A DNA stretch of 64,000 bases from Colletes latitarsis (Eukaryota > Arthropoda > Insecta > Hymenoptera > Colletidae): assembly GCF_051014445.1 (NCBI RefSeq), contig NC_135137.1:30753501-30817500 (forward strand), given 5' to 3'. Shown piece by piece: positions 1 through 12,462 of this stretch. Made by a program: the position numbers and the translations under genes. Under the pieces are notes generated by a model, which was not told where the DNA came from, made no database searches, and was given only the letters and a program-made list of their open reading frames with translations. Numbering within the stretch: position 1 is the first letter of the stretch; each line of letters opens with the position of its first letter.

Positions 1-827
1 ATGTGATTATCTAAGTATCTAACGAACGTCAAAGTCTGCTTTTCAGTGAAAGGAAAAGATCAACCAAATAAAATCGCTTTCAAAATATTCTCAACTTATT
101 CTTGAAACGGGGATACGATGTAATATAATTGGTTCCTGCGAGTAAGAGTATTACGGCGTTCCGCCTAGATCTGCTAGGAGACTCATCAACGAGGCTTATA
201 AGACGTACCTACTAGTTGGAAACCGTTTCCTCTGTATAGAACCTTTGGATCGAACTCAGCAACTGGTAGACGAGTCTAAGAGCAGCATTCGCTACTGATG
301 AGTTCCCTAGAGCAGTGTTTCTCGAACTCCATTTCCCTACGAACCTAGTCAAAAAGGAAATCTTCCGATGAATGTTTCCCTAGAATAAAATTAAATTATT
401 AATTAGCAAAAATACGTATTTATGCCTTAAATTAACGATACAAATTTTTATTTCACTGTAAAATTATTCACTTCCTATATAAAAAATAAATTCAATTAAT
501 TTTTACATCCTTCGGAACAATTTTCTTTCCTGAATTATAGAATTAACTATTTTCATTATCATAAAAATTAACGATCGAAATGTTTGAAGTGAAATTTTGG
601 TTGATTTTCCAACCAAGCAGGAATCCAAATGATCAGCTTAATTTGTTTATTATAATGGGAACGGGATTTTCAGTATTCCTAATTTTTCCCTTGAAACGAA
701 AATCGGATTTCCGGTTGCTGGTATTCGATTTGAACGAAAAGGAGAGGAATTGTATCGCGCGGGAAGAATGGAGGAAAAGAACACGCGTCAGAAATCGAAG
801 GAATTAGGTGACGGAATTCGCGAGTAA
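1..827. other. No gene recognised; mixed then AT-rich sequence
   Basis: The first 360 bases are of mixed composition. From 380 to 600 the sequence is strongly AT-rich. A 75-codon frame at 580-807 shows no domain and looks like chance. No repeat unit shared with the rest of the window was seen. Confidence 0.5.
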
Positions 828-1360
828 CAGGGCTGTTTACATCGAAACGCTTTTAAATTCTAGTTGGGGAGTCCGGCAGAGACGAGAGCCAGTCCGTGCA
901 GGGAATTCGTGGAACGCGCGTTGCACCCTCTGGTGCCGTTGACAAACGAGCGAAATGCGAAAGTAGGTGACTCGTACCGACCACTTTCATCCCTTGCGTT
1001 CAGCTAGGCATGCATGTACGCTCTTAGGGGACGAGTAGTCAGTTCTCGTTCTTGCCGCTCCGTGGCGGTACAAATAGAGAGCCCCAGCGAGTTCCCTCGC
1101 GTTTTCCCAGCGCATCCCTGCTGTTTGATATTTTTCCCGACTTTCGTTGCCTGCAGATTGACACTTTTCTCCCGGTTTCCCGGCCTGGAAACGCGAAATG
1201 TAATTCCGCGAGGCGCCGCGCCTGTTTGCTGAATACGCGCGGTACGTCGATGAGGCCGTTTCGAAGAAGCGAGATTGAGCCTCGAATCGAAGTCTCGCGT
1301 CTGTTTCTTGAGGCAACTCGAATCTGGAACAGTGGATTCCTCATGGCAGGCAAATAACGT
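828..1360. other. CpG-rich island, no recognised gene
   Basis: CpG-rich DNA with overlapping open frames of about 100 codons on both strands (987-1316 and 1039-1353 minus, 1052-1357 plus). This is expected when stops are depleted by GC content. None of the translations has a recognisable domain. Confidence 0.5.
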
Positions 1361-3047
1361 AAATTACTTGTAACGTTCGAGTATTAAATGTATACAAAGC
1401 ACCGGTGTTTAGTTCTCTTCAATAGACAGCATCTAAGATAGCAAAACGAAATACAGAAAATTATGGATATAAAAGTTTTAAGTACTAGTTTTGGGATTTT
1501 TTCTATATTAGACGTTAGTAGAAACAGAATCTGAGAAAGTGGATTAATTTTTGGTAGACAGATAACATAAAAAACAAAAAGATTGTATATTCTCGACATG
1601 TCTATCGATTAAAAATTTTACAAAATAAGCGTTAGAAACATGAGAGTAGGTGTAAATATCGTATAGAAGTCGCGGAAAATATTATTGCACAACAGAAAAT
1701 TAGATGGAAAATATAAGGAGGAAATTTATAGAAAGGAAATGAAGAAGAAGCAAACAAAATTTAACTGGAAGAAGGTCCCTTACATTACGAAGGATGTTCA
1801 TTATTCTAAAAAAATAGGAAATATCTCTTTATTGAGGTCACCTATATCATTTTATTTACAGATATCCGTTCAGTGTCACTTTCAATACGTTTAAGTTATC
1901 AAAGTTTTCTAGTTAAATTTACAACACTTCGTGCAGCATGTTCCCTTTATTAAATTGGAAAATAAGGCTATGTTTAACGTGAATTCTACTTACGTCTATT
2001 TTTAGAGTAACTGTCTTGTACAAACTCGCATCAACGACTGGTGGAATACTGCTTATGAAGTATTGACGATTGGCATGCCGTTCTAAAGGGTAAAACTATG
2101 CTTATGTATCTTTACATTGTACCAAAGGTCGCGAAGTCTACTACTCAAAGTGTACTACTTACGAAATGACCTAATTTTATAAATAGGCGTCAATAGTATA
2201 TAAACTCCTTAATTTTTAATAATTTTCATGTATAATTTCATTTTGTGTGTCTTCGTTTACTAAAAAACCTTGGAACGTTTAATTTTGAAATTGATCAAAC
2301 TCGAAATCGGAAGTTATATTCGTCGGTTTTCAAAAACATTTCTCCGACGGTCCATTTGCATAGCTATGCATATATGATATAATTGGCAGTATTACGATAT
2401 TCCGATTGCGGAATTTCCATACGGAATTAGTATGCGTAATTACCGCGTTAATCGTCTAATCAATTATAAATATAGTCTCTCCGCATATTCGATTTCATAA
2501 AAAATTACACACCGACGCGCAATATATACCTAATTTTCCATAGCATGCTCAAACATCGACAACAACGTTCTATTGTTAATCAATCGAATACCCGCTGCAT
2601 TATTCGCGAGTTTCGATTTGGGATAATCGATACACTCGACGCGATGAATTTTTCAAGACACGAATCATCGAACTAATGGCTTCGCGGTGATCGAGAAAAA
2701 TAGAATGACAGAAATACCGTCAGCGGAACGAGATCTCTATACTTTACTGGTAACAAAACGATTACCAACTGTTTGGAACTTATTGTGACACATGGCTATC
2801 GATTTAGATACACTTTTAGAATTCACGTCAGGAATAGTATAGGTTGTGTTCTATAAGTTCAAACAACAAAATATTTTTACCTGAAAGTATTAGCAGAGTT
2901 TTCTTTTCTAAAAGTATGAATCTAGATGCAATATGAAATATAAAATATTATAGTAAAAAATCTTCATGAGTCAAGAATGTCAAAATTTAATTAAACAAAC
3001 ATCCAATTATTTAATTGTTAAAATGGTGAATCGATATCATAATAAGA
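1361..3047. other. AT-rich intronic sequence, nothing recognised
   Basis: No frame with a recognisable domain and no shared repeat was seen. Around 2340-2480 there is a run of short AT palindromes (tatgcatatat) without clear structure. Confidence 0.5.
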
Positions 3048-3168
3048 GTTATATACACAGTAAAATTATGGTTAATTCTGAGTAAACGTACTTCGTGGCT
3101 AATAGGGGAAACTGCTCACAAGGCGAAAGTTTATTTGGGGTTGAGAATAATTTTACTATTTGTATAAC
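3048..3168. mobile_element. Short palindromic MITE, family M1 copy 1
   Basis: A 121-bp element whose left end (gttatatacacagtaaaat) is an imperfect inverted copy of its right end (attttactatttgtataac). It shares these termini and an inner agtaaacg motif with the copy at 5462-5584. It has no coding capacity. The palindromic form and two dispersed copies suggest a MITE. Target-site duplications are not clear, so the superfamily is unknown. Confidence 0.65.
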
Positions 3169-3479
3169 ACGATCAATACTGTTTACAAAATGGACTCCTC
3201 GTATTGCAAACGAGAAGTCTTTAAAAAAGTTTTGGCAATAGACCCTCTATCTCATTGCAGCAATTTTCGAAAATAAAATCTGAGGCATTCTATTCCTATC
3301 ACAAAAAAAAATATAATCATTTCTTAATATTTTTTTTTTAATGGAACCAACAATCGTATGGTTTTCAAACACGACGAGCAATGCACCCTGTTTATTGGTA
3401 TCGATACGTGCACGATACCACGCAGCAATTCTTGAAAATCGATACGTATCGGTATTAATGAGTAAGTCATTGGATTGGT
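3169..3479. other. AT-rich spacer, nothing recognised
   Basis: Contains A- and T-runs (3302-3340) and small frames on both strands without domains. Confidence 0.45.
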
Positions 3480-4070
3480 CCCGTGGCTGGTGTGTGCGGA
3501 TCAATCGCGAGCTCCTCTTCGGCGAACGCTAGAATTGCGAAAAAACTTGTTTCGTCGTTAATTAACGGACGGCCAATGATACTGCGACAGACGCGCGGCA
3601 ATTACGAGCAACGTTCTCCGGAAACGATTGCGGCGACCGTCGCGGGCGAACGGAGGGGGAGGTAGGAGAAAAAAGGAGAATAGAAAGGAAACGATCGCGC
3701 GGGGGGGACCATTTTATCGAAACACGAAACGAGAAACATTTTCCCGATAGTCGATATGTATATTTTTTCCGGACGTGAACGCGCACGTGTGACGAAGCTT
3801 AGCTGTCCTCTGCGAGCTTCGCCCTCTTCCTTTTCTCTGTCGGGTCAATCGAGCGTGCTCGTTTGGCTCGTCGGTACGTGTGGTTGCTGCGTGAAAACAC
3901 GTGCACGGAGTTCCAACGACACGCGAGAATTCACGCGTGCAACGCGTGCAACGCGATCAAGAGCATCGACGTTATTAATTAACGACATCAGTGAATTTCG
4001 TAGTTTACTGTGTCAACGTAGACACCGATTACCGGCTCGAACGCATCGCAGTGCCCGGGAAAATTAACCG
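3480..4070. other. CpG-rich island, no recognised gene
   Basis: GC-rich sequence with open frames on both strands (3562-3786 minus, 3756-4067 plus), a 7-G run near 3700 and a short local repeat gcgtgcaac at about 3935-3957. No protein domain was recognised. It could be regulatory or a first exon, but nothing in the sequence decides this. Confidence 0.45.
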
Positions 4071-5461
4071 TGCACGCCTCTCATGGAACGTTTAACGCCG
4101 TTAACGATGCCTCCTTTCGTCTACCGACCCGCTGGATGCGGGGAATTGTTTGGCATAGTTGGAAATGTGAACGAGGTTCTTAGAAAGTCGCGCGGGAGCC
4201 AAATTAAATAGCGTCTGCGGCGATTACGATACTCGAGGAACATTCGTATTCTTTTATTGCGTCCCGGGGACCGGTGTTTCTTGGCCTGGAGAGACTTAGC
4301 GCGAATAAATTACAATTAATTTTAATTCGTTGCAACGGAAGAAATTGTAACGTGTCGCATTGTTGGCTATGCGCATAGTAATTTTCACTGTCTCTTAGAA
4401 AGGAAGAATATATGGAAAGAGAAACGCGGTCGGTCGAGTGGCGCGAATAGCGTGTGAATTATCCGTGAAGAATTGCGATATCGGGATTTTCAGTCTGAGT
4501 GGTAATGTTTGGAAGGTCTAATTTTCTACTATTTGTCGTTTAGTTCGATTAATAAATTCTAAAATTGGTGGTTCGTGATATCGATTGTCCTCGAATGGGA
4601 ATGATTGGGATAATTTTTATATCTCGTAAGCCATTTCGCTTGCACAAAACCGTTATCACAGTGCGATAATAATAATACGTCTTTGTCACTGCGTGCTGAT
4701 ACGAGTTAATGTTCGCATTTTCCTATTCTATTTTAACAGTGATTTAAACTTTGATTTATGTTTAGCATGCATGCGTAGCGCAAAGGGCAAGGTTCAGCGA
4801 TAGACTGGAAATTCCAACCCTGATTATAATGACGACTTTAATACCTTGTATTGTACATTGAAAAATTTGTTCTGTCGCTTTCATAGTTCCGAAGATATTC
4901 AAAGTATAATTCACATGTCATTCAAGTTATTCATACAATGTGTTAGCTACGGAGGAGGTTTCCTAATTGTTATTCGTGGAATTTCTTAAACAATGTATTT
5001 CCAGTTAATATATAATTACTATGCTAGCTATTTTTAATTTATATACTATGTTATTATAGATAATTTTCATCCATTAACTAGCTTGTTTTTTAAATAAATA
5101 TTTCTTTGTTTAGATCGACATAATAGGGAAAGAATTACAATGATTTTTATTTTGGCTGACTCTGTATATTGCAATTTCACTGTTTTAAGATATATATAAA
5201 TAAGATAATTTTATAAATATGTATTAGTTTGGGAGCTTTGTCAGCTATCTTCAATTGCTAGTAATGTTTAATTCCTCATATGACAGTGTTCATTTCCATG
5301 AATCTTGCATCAAAGCATTTGAAATCACATTTTATTCAAAAAGTAACATCTTTATCTCGATAAGAATTATGTCTATATCTGTAACAAAGTGTAAGTGTGC
5401 TATGTTCCTTTTTTAATCATCAATACGACGACCAATCAATATTCTAATAAGTATGTATCGA
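4071..5461. other. Intronic sequence becoming AT-rich, nothing recognised
   Basis: No convincing frame and no repeat shared with other parts of the window was seen. Confidence 0.45.
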
Positions 5462-5584
5462 GTTATATAAATAGTAAAATTATTCTTAATCCAAAGTAAA
5501 CGTTCTCTTCGTGCTTGCCTTTTCCTTTGTCACACAAGATGGACGTTTACTTGGGACTAAATATAATTTTACTATTTATATTAC
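5462..5584. mobile_element. Short palindromic MITE, family M1 copy 2
   Basis: A 123-bp element with inverted ends of about 40 bp. The left end reads gttatataaatagtaaaat and the complement of the right end reads gtaatataaatagtaaaat. Both arms run into agtaaacg. This copy is better preserved than the one at 3048-3168. The transcript would fold into a near-complete hairpin. No coding capacity. Confidence 0.75.
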
Positions 5585-7644
5585 CCCGTACATACTTATT
5601 ACTTAATTAGAAAAAGAATAATTCGATAGTAGTTCTCGTTAATACAAAATTGTTTCATATTTCAGGAAAAAGTTACTTTTCCAAATATTCTTTTACTAAT
5701 AATCTATGTTTGGTTATCGAAATAATTAGTCATTGGTAGTAGTAAAACGTTCACTTTGATTTCTTGTGGATTGATAGAATTCAACCATCGAGTATCATTA
5801 AAACCTTAATTAGACGACAATATAGATCATCTATTACCACAGTTGGGCATAATTAAAATTACTTCAAATAAAAATGCATCAAAATAATAATTCAAAGTAT
5901 TCATCCAAGCAATAAATATTCGTCAATTCTAGCGATCGTCTGTAATAAAAATTTATTCGAAGAAACACGAGAATTATATTATCTACAATGCAAATTGTAC
6001 GAAGATTTAAAAGTTATCAGTACGATAGGCGAATCAACGAGTTTCAAATGGTTAGTAATTCTTCTGTTATCGATCCCATCACTGTCACAGGAATAACTTT
6101 GAATAAACTAGTGTATTTAACTAGTAATAATAATTCGTGACCCTCGATTTGTATAATGAGATAACCCAGTCCTAATCCAAAGCTGCGTTTGATTAGACAT
6201 TGAAATTGATCTGTTATGGAGCAATTAGTACGATTCATCGCGACAAAGTGCATTCCCCGACCAAAGATTATGCGATTTTCCATGGTACAGGATATTCCGG
6301 TGATTCCTTGACAAACGTTACGCAGTTGCCACGGATACACGGCCGACAGAGAATTGAGGTTTCCACCTCGGTGAACACAGACATGTCGGTCGACACGCAT
6401 TGGGCTCGCGTACAGTACACGGAGTCGTTAATTAATCCCTCGTTACCCTGCGTACGGTACACCCAAGATCTGCGCTAACAGAGGTAACCAGAGGTTTGAC
6501 CGCCAAATCGCGTTTAAGTACGCGTGCTTCGTGGCTATTCGAACCGTGCACGCTCGAAGAAGTATCGTGGACGTGCTGCTTCCCGGAATGTTTCGAGGCA
6601 ATTTCAACAGGTTCCTATCGACGATGCAATTGACACATTCTGGGTTACTCGCGAACCGATGAAATCTGCTTCCGCGAACGACGTCCTAGTTATGCACAAA
6701 TATATGCATCTACTTTCATTCGTTACCTTCGAAACCACCCCTCGCTAAAATATGCAAACGTACTCTGAATATTTATACTCTTGACACTTGTTCTGCTTTC
6801 GTTCCTCGATATTCAGGTAAGAACCTTTTTACTTTTTACGCTGTTTTCAAAACGAGACTAACAGATCAATCGAAAATTTAAAAATATTATTGAGTTTATC
6901 ATCTAGAATCGTATTGATCCATCTCGAAATCGTGAAAATTATAAATCCAAATAGAAATATTAAATTATTGTTCATTTGTCGATAAATAGAAATAATTCTT
7001 GAACCTGTACAAAGTATAGCTGTCAAAATAATCTAACTTTAGATACGGTATACATGGAGTATAAGATAGCGTTTGACAGATTTTTATTTGTACATACGCG
7101 CGTACTTCGTAACGCATTCATTAATGAGTCCAGATGGCGTATTTTTAAGTGTTAGCGTGCACGATGCACGGTTCGAAGGTTTTACATAATTAGTAGTAAC
7201 GCGTTTTCGCATGCAACGGAAACATTTACTTTCAATCGTTGTTTCTATTAGATAACCGAATACGATTAACGCAACGATCAGTGACACGACGCATTGTACA
7301 GTGATTTATACCCGCATTACACCGCAGCGAACGGCGGCGTTATCGTCGGCTGACAGTTGACTGTGTTTGTACGCGCGATCAATGGAAAATGTGCGGGAAT
7401 GCATATTTCATCAAACATCTCGGTGCCTCATTTAAGGTAGACGCACGCCATTCTGTAACGTGTTAATACGCGATAGCATCGCAACATGTCGGTGCTCGTG
7501 TTCCTCCGGTAACGTTCCCGATAAGTATTTTTCGTAAAACGTTTCAATCGACTCACGCCTCGCGCCTCCTCGACGTTATAATTAGGAAAATTGAATTTTA
7601 ACTGCCCTTTTTTATGTACGTTGATATTACATTTATTTAAAATT
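5585..7644. other. Intronic sequence, nothing recognised
   Basis: The most open part, 6044-6748, has overlapping frames on both strands (118 codons minus at 6044-6400, 92 codons plus at 6200-6478) with no domain. The rest is AT-rich, apart from a CpG-rich patch at 7310-7570. Confidence 0.45.
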
Positions 7645-7850
7645 ACACTATAGATTTCAAACTGCTCTCTAGTTTAATTTCATTTACATTTTTAAAACAA
7701 TATGCACGAGTACATCAAAGAGAAGGGACGAGTTACATAAAAATAAATTTTACAATTTAAGCTGACGTTTATATTCCTTAGATCCAAAGAGTCTCGCGCT
7801 TTTCGACAGAATTATTAAAATTATCGTAATAATTCTCCGAGTAGGTTACA
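7645..7850 (+). repeat. Direct duplication, unit A (left of transposon copy 1)
   Basis: About 205 bp closely matching 8923-9170. Both units contain gctctctagttt or a near match, aatatgcacgagta, agagaagggacgagttacat and aattctccgagt. The right unit has about 50 extra bases after gctgacgtttatattcc. The pair flanks transposon copy 1. Confidence 0.85.
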
Positions 7851-7852
7851 TA

Positions 7853-8892
7853 CAGGGTGTTCGGCCACCCCTGGGAAAAATTTTAATGGGAGATTCTAGA
7901 GGTCAAAATAAGATGAAAATCAAGAATACTGATTTGTTGATTGAGGCTTCGTTAAAAAGTTATTAACGTTTAAAGTTCCGCCTGTACTGAATTTTTTTCT
8001 AGAAACTGGGTAGGATTTCGGGGGTAGGTCTATTCACCAAAAATTATTATAATTGACCCTCGCAACTGAAAATAATTTTTTTAGAACGATTTGAAAAATT
8101 TTTTTTTCGTCGAAAAATTTAGGCACCTACCCCCTTTCGATTTTTCTTAAAAATTCCTTTTTCATTTTTAGTAATTTTGTTTGACGCCCTATAGAAAAGT
8201 TGTCTAATACTTTTTTGTAGGTACCCATGAGCTCTAGTTCAGAAAAAAGTTTCATTGAAATATATTCACAATTGTAGGAGTTATGGCTGTTTGAAAATTG
8301 GACCATTTTTATGGGGTTTTTCTCATTTTGCGGGGTCAAGGACCAACTTTTCGAATATTTTTACCATTTGTACATATTCTCCACCAAAATACGCGTCGTT
8401 TGCTTTTTTAAACATTAAAATCGTACAATCCGTTCAGAAGTTATGACGTTTTAAAGATTCGCATGAAAATTCGGGGAACGATTTCTGGCCTGAAATTAGA
8501 TTTTCGGTAAGGAATTTTTTCTCGAAAATGCGTAGGATTTCATGGGTATATGTAATGATCAAAAATGATTGCAATCGACTCTTGCAACCAAAAATATTTT
8601 TCTTAGAACAATTTGAAAAAATTTTTTTTCGCCAAAAAATTTCAGCACCTACCCGATTTTTTTTCTCGAAAGTGGGTAAGATTTCAGGGATATGTCTATT
8701 CACCAAAAATGTTTATAATTTACCCCTGCAACCAAAAATAATTTTTCCAGAACTATTTGAAATTTGTGAATTTAATTGTTAATAACTTTTTAACGAAGCC
8801 TTCATCAACAAATTGCTATTCTTGATTTTCGTATTTTTTTGGCTTCTAGAATCCTCTATTAAAATTTTTTCCAGGGGTGGCCGAACACGCTA
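7853..8892 (-). mobile_element. TA-flanked long-TIR element (family T1), copy 1, 1040 bp
   Basis: The element starts CAGGGTGTTCGGCCACC after a TA at 7851-7852. It ends with the degraded inverse (ggtggccgaacacgcta) before a TA at 8893-8894. The inverted ends run over 100 bp, through gggaaaaattttaat, gattctaga, aagaat and ggcttcgttaaaaagttatt. Inside are three direct copies of a 100-bp module (near 7993-8098, 8511-8622 and 8662-8757), recognised by gtaggatttc, caccaaaaat and aaaataattttt. A 70-codon frame (8127-8339, minus) matches the one in copy 3. No transposase was seen, so it is probably non-autonomous. The TA target suggests a Tc1/mariner-like or other TA-inserting superfamily, not proven. 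Orientation is set relative to copies 2 and 3. Confidence 0.88.
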
Positions 8893-8922
8893 TATATCCT
8901 GTCGAATAACCAATGAGAAAAG

Positions 8923-9200
8923 CACTCCACTGTATTTCAAGCTGCTCTCTAGTTTTATTTCATTTACTTTTTTAAAACAATATGCACGAGTATATCAAAG
9001 AGAAGGGACGAGTTACATAAAACAATTTAAGCTGACGTTTATATTCCTTAGATTCAGACCTTTGCACAGGCACAGGAGTTCAGAAAAGTCAAGTCTGTCG
9101 AAGATTCTCTTGAAAACTCACGCGTTTCAACCGAATTATTAAAATTAACGTAATAATTCTCCGAGTGTGTTATATCCTGTCTAATAATCAATGGGAATAG
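8923..9200 (+). repeat. Direct duplication, unit A' plus tail
   Basis: Second unit of the duplication at 7645-7850, followed at 9171-9200 by tatatcctgtctaataatca. That tail also occurs, slightly diverged, at 8893-8922 just right of transposon copy 1. The order is unit A, transposon, tail, unit A', tail. This fits a tandem duplication with the transposon lodged at the unit-tail junction of the first copy. Confidence 0.8.
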
Positions 9201-10983
9201 CACTGTGTAAATTAATTAGAAGCTCGAGATTGTAATACACCGAATCGAATAGAGGACCTAATACGTTCGTAGTAGCAATAACAATAAGAATGTCCGGTAA
9301 CGTGTACAGTAATTTGAAATTCGAGGTGCACAATGATCGCGGTTACCAGTGGTCAATTTGGTCGAGGTTTCTAAACAGAGGCAATCGAAGGTAGTTAATT
9401 GCAACGGCACGACGTTGAATCAATGGCGTCTCAGGAACTGGTTTACATTTTAATTGGCAACGGTGCAAACTGGTCTTAATGGTATTTCTCTTGTACGCGA
9501 TTGAATGGGGCATCACAATGGTATCCTTACGTTCAATTCACACCCCTTCGTGACGCGGCAAGCGGCTGTTGAATGTACCACCTCCCGGCCCTCGGTGATC
9601 GAGTTTATGTCGTTATTGAACTTCTACGTGCTCCAGTAGCGGAGACACATGATTAAAGGTCTACCGCTCGCGTTTTTCTTCTTTCCTATAAATAACATCG
9701 TCGACGGATGTAACCGTCGTTGAAAAAAGAAGCGAAATAATAACGTGTAGCGAGAACCGAAAGGCCAACTGCTAAATCAGTTTTGTCGGCGTTGCGGCTC
9801 TTCATACTTTTACCAGTCGTGTTTCAACAACGAAAACGTTTTTAATATTATTGAAAAGGTCACTGTACATACACATATGTATCAAGTATAAAGTTTCGCG
9901 GACTGATCAATAACTAACAGCCATAGTTGCGCTTCAGAACAACTTATACACGATTTCGTTCGATAGTGTTGAAAGCTTTGTCGCATCGAGGCTCCGTTTC
10001 ATAGTATTTTACTAAACATTATTTCCCTTATTTATCCCGTGAATCGACTCGAAGCAGCCCTGCATTTTCCACTTTTAATTCACTTACATCCTGTTCGCGT
10101 TTACCTGTTTACTCGAAGGCAAGAAATTCGTTCACGTAAGTAGCGTAGCGAACCGTCAGTCCGTAGTTCGTTCTAATTTTAGACGAACCCTATCGTACAG
10201 AAAATTACGACCGCTTCCTCTACAACTTCAGGGGGATGCGTTGTACTCGAGGATATTTCGCGAAATAGCCCCCAGTATCCCAAGAAGGGAGGGATAAGAT
10301 TTTAGGGTGGAGTTTTACGAGCGTCGCCGAAATCTCAGGCATGCAGCTCGATAAAAACCGCTCTGCAGGAGCCTCGAGTATCCTCTTTTATTACCTAATA
10401 CTCGTGAGACTCGGTCACCGGCATATCTGGATTCTATTTTCTTCCTTTCCCCGATTTTCGCGCGCACCGAGTCCCGGGCGATTCAATCATCGCTCGGGCG
10501 AGGATCGATCAAAGGAACATCTACACGTAAGTTGCAATAACGGCCCGTAAAGCTGCCGACGACAATTTTCGAACGCTCCGGTCGATCGGTAATTCGACGA
10601 TCGATCTCTCCTGCGAACCTGTCCCCGCGTTGACGCCAAGCACGAACTATAAACGTTCCATTTCGTTATATCGTCGGTGGGACGCGAGCATCTTATCTTT
10701 CCATTTGTCTTTCCGTTACTCCCGTCGTCGAACGTGTTCGCAAATATTCGAATTATTGGAACGCTGGCACGCAAGCAGAGAATAAACAACGGACCGCACG
10801 CCCTTTTTCTGCGAAAAACAACTTTCGAAATCGTCGATGGGCGCGGACAGATTTCTCAAAATGATTCGATTCGTCGATGTTACAATGAATATTAAATTAA
10901 GCTTTGACTCTTAAAGTAATATTTTTAGATTTATCTGCCATTGAAATAAAAATTCGGTACTATTACTTTAAAATTGTACTATA
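9201..10983. other. Intronic sequence, nothing recognised
   Basis: Mixed composition with a CpG-richer part at 10230-10890. Frames on both strands there (10341-10550 plus, 10487-10789 minus) lack domains. Confidence 0.45.
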
Positions 10984-11889
10984 CAAGGTGTTTCGACCAC
11001 CTCTGGGAAAAATTTTAATGGGAGATTCTAGAGGGCAAAATAAGACGAAAATTAAAAATATCAATTTCTTGTCTGAGGCTTCGCTAAAAAGTTACTAAAT
11101 AATTAAATTACAAAATTTCAAATCATTCACGAAAAAATTATTTTCGGTTGTGGGGGTCAATTACAATCATTTTTGGTCAATAGACATACCCCCGAAATCC
11201 TACGCATTTACGAGGAAAAAATTCATTACCGAAAATATAATGTCTGACAATAGCATTGATATGTTTCACTGAAATTTCATGCATATCTTTAAAACGTCAT
11301 AACTTCTGAACGGATTGGACGATTTTAATGTTTAAAAAAGCAATCAACGCGTGTTTTAGTGAAGAATATGTAGAAATTCTAACAGTGTTGGAAAAGTTGT
11401 TCCTTAACCTCGTAAAGTAAGAAAAACCCCATAAAAGTGGTCCACTTTTCAAACAGTCATAACTCCTACAATAGTGAATGTATCTCATTGAAATTTTTTT
11501 CTGAAGTAGAACTCATGGATACCTACAAAAAAGTATTGGACAAAATTTCCGTACAGTGTCAAACAAATTTATTAAAAATAAAAAACGAATTTTTAAGAAA
11601 AATTGACAGGGGGTAGGTGCTTAAATTTCTCGGCGAAAAAAAAAATTTGAAATCGTTCTAAAAAAATTATTTCTAGGTTTTAGGGTCAAATATAACCATT
11701 TTTGGTGAATACACACACCCCTGAAATCCTACGCACTTTTGAGAAAAAATTTCAGTATAGGAGGAACTTTAAATGTTAATAACTTCTTAACGAAGCCTCC
11801 ATCAACAAATTGATATTCTTGATTTTCGTTTTATTTTGGCATCTAGAATCCTCCATTTAAATTTTTCCCAGAGGTGGCCGAACACCCTG
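10984..11889 (+). mobile_element. Family T1 element, copy 2, 906 bp, both ends present
   Basis: Flanked by TA at 10982-10983 and 11890-11891. The left end is slightly diverged (caaggtgtttcgaccacc); the right end is canonical (ggtggccgaacaccctg). Two copies of the internal module (near 11120-11228 and 11655-11760) flank a core that holds an open 66-codon frame, 11416-11616. This frame aligns with copies 1, 3 and 4 and is closed upstream by TAA at 11413-11415. No transposase was recognised. Copies 2 and 3 have the same orientation; copies 1 and 4 are inverted. Confidence 0.88.
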
Positions 11890-11892
11890 TAT

Positions 11893-12462
11893 ATCATCTA
11901 CACAATGTGATCACGTTTTAGAGATTTCGTTCAACTACGACTTTCTTGTAAAATGTCGTAAAATAAATATGCTAACAGTGAATAAAAACCACGAAAGAAA
12001 AACTTCACATTTCTCTTTTAAAATGACTTTCGAATGGTTAGCTTTATACATTTTGTATTTTGTCAGACCAAGAAAAATACTACATTGTTTGCTTAAAAAA
12101 TTAGAACGCAAGCTTCTTTCCAAGCAGATTTTTCTAAATGATCGATAATATCATCCACACAATTCGAACACGTTTTAGAGATTTCATTCAACTACGACCT
12201 TCTTGTAAAATGTCGTAAAATAAATATGCTAACAATGAATAAAAACCACGAAAGAAAAACTTCACATTTCTCTTTTAAGATGTCTTTCAAATGGTTAGCT
12301 TTATACATTTCGTATTTTGTCAGACCAAAGAAAAATATTTCTTAACAAATTAGAACACAAGCTTCTTTCCACTCAGATTTTTCTAAATGATATATCATCC
12401 ATACAATTTGGTCACGTTTTGAGAGGTTTCATCCAACTACGTCTTTCTTGTAAAACGTCGTG
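11893..12462 (+). repeat. Tandem array, about 250-bp unit, 2.3 copies
   Basis: Units start at 11893, 12150 and 12394 with atcatc(t/c)a(c/t)acaa. Each runs through cacgttttagag, caactacga, taaaataaatatgctaaca, accacgaaagaaaaacttca and gcttctttcc; the third stops near 12462. Periods are 257 and 244. The first unit begins within 4 bases of the right end of transposon copy 2. No coding potential was seen. Confidence 0.9.

Noticed and set aside
11893..12462. Regularly spaced repeats as a CRISPR-like array
   Set aside because: Units are about 250 bp, contiguous, without spacers, and in a eukaryotic intron; simple tandem duplication.
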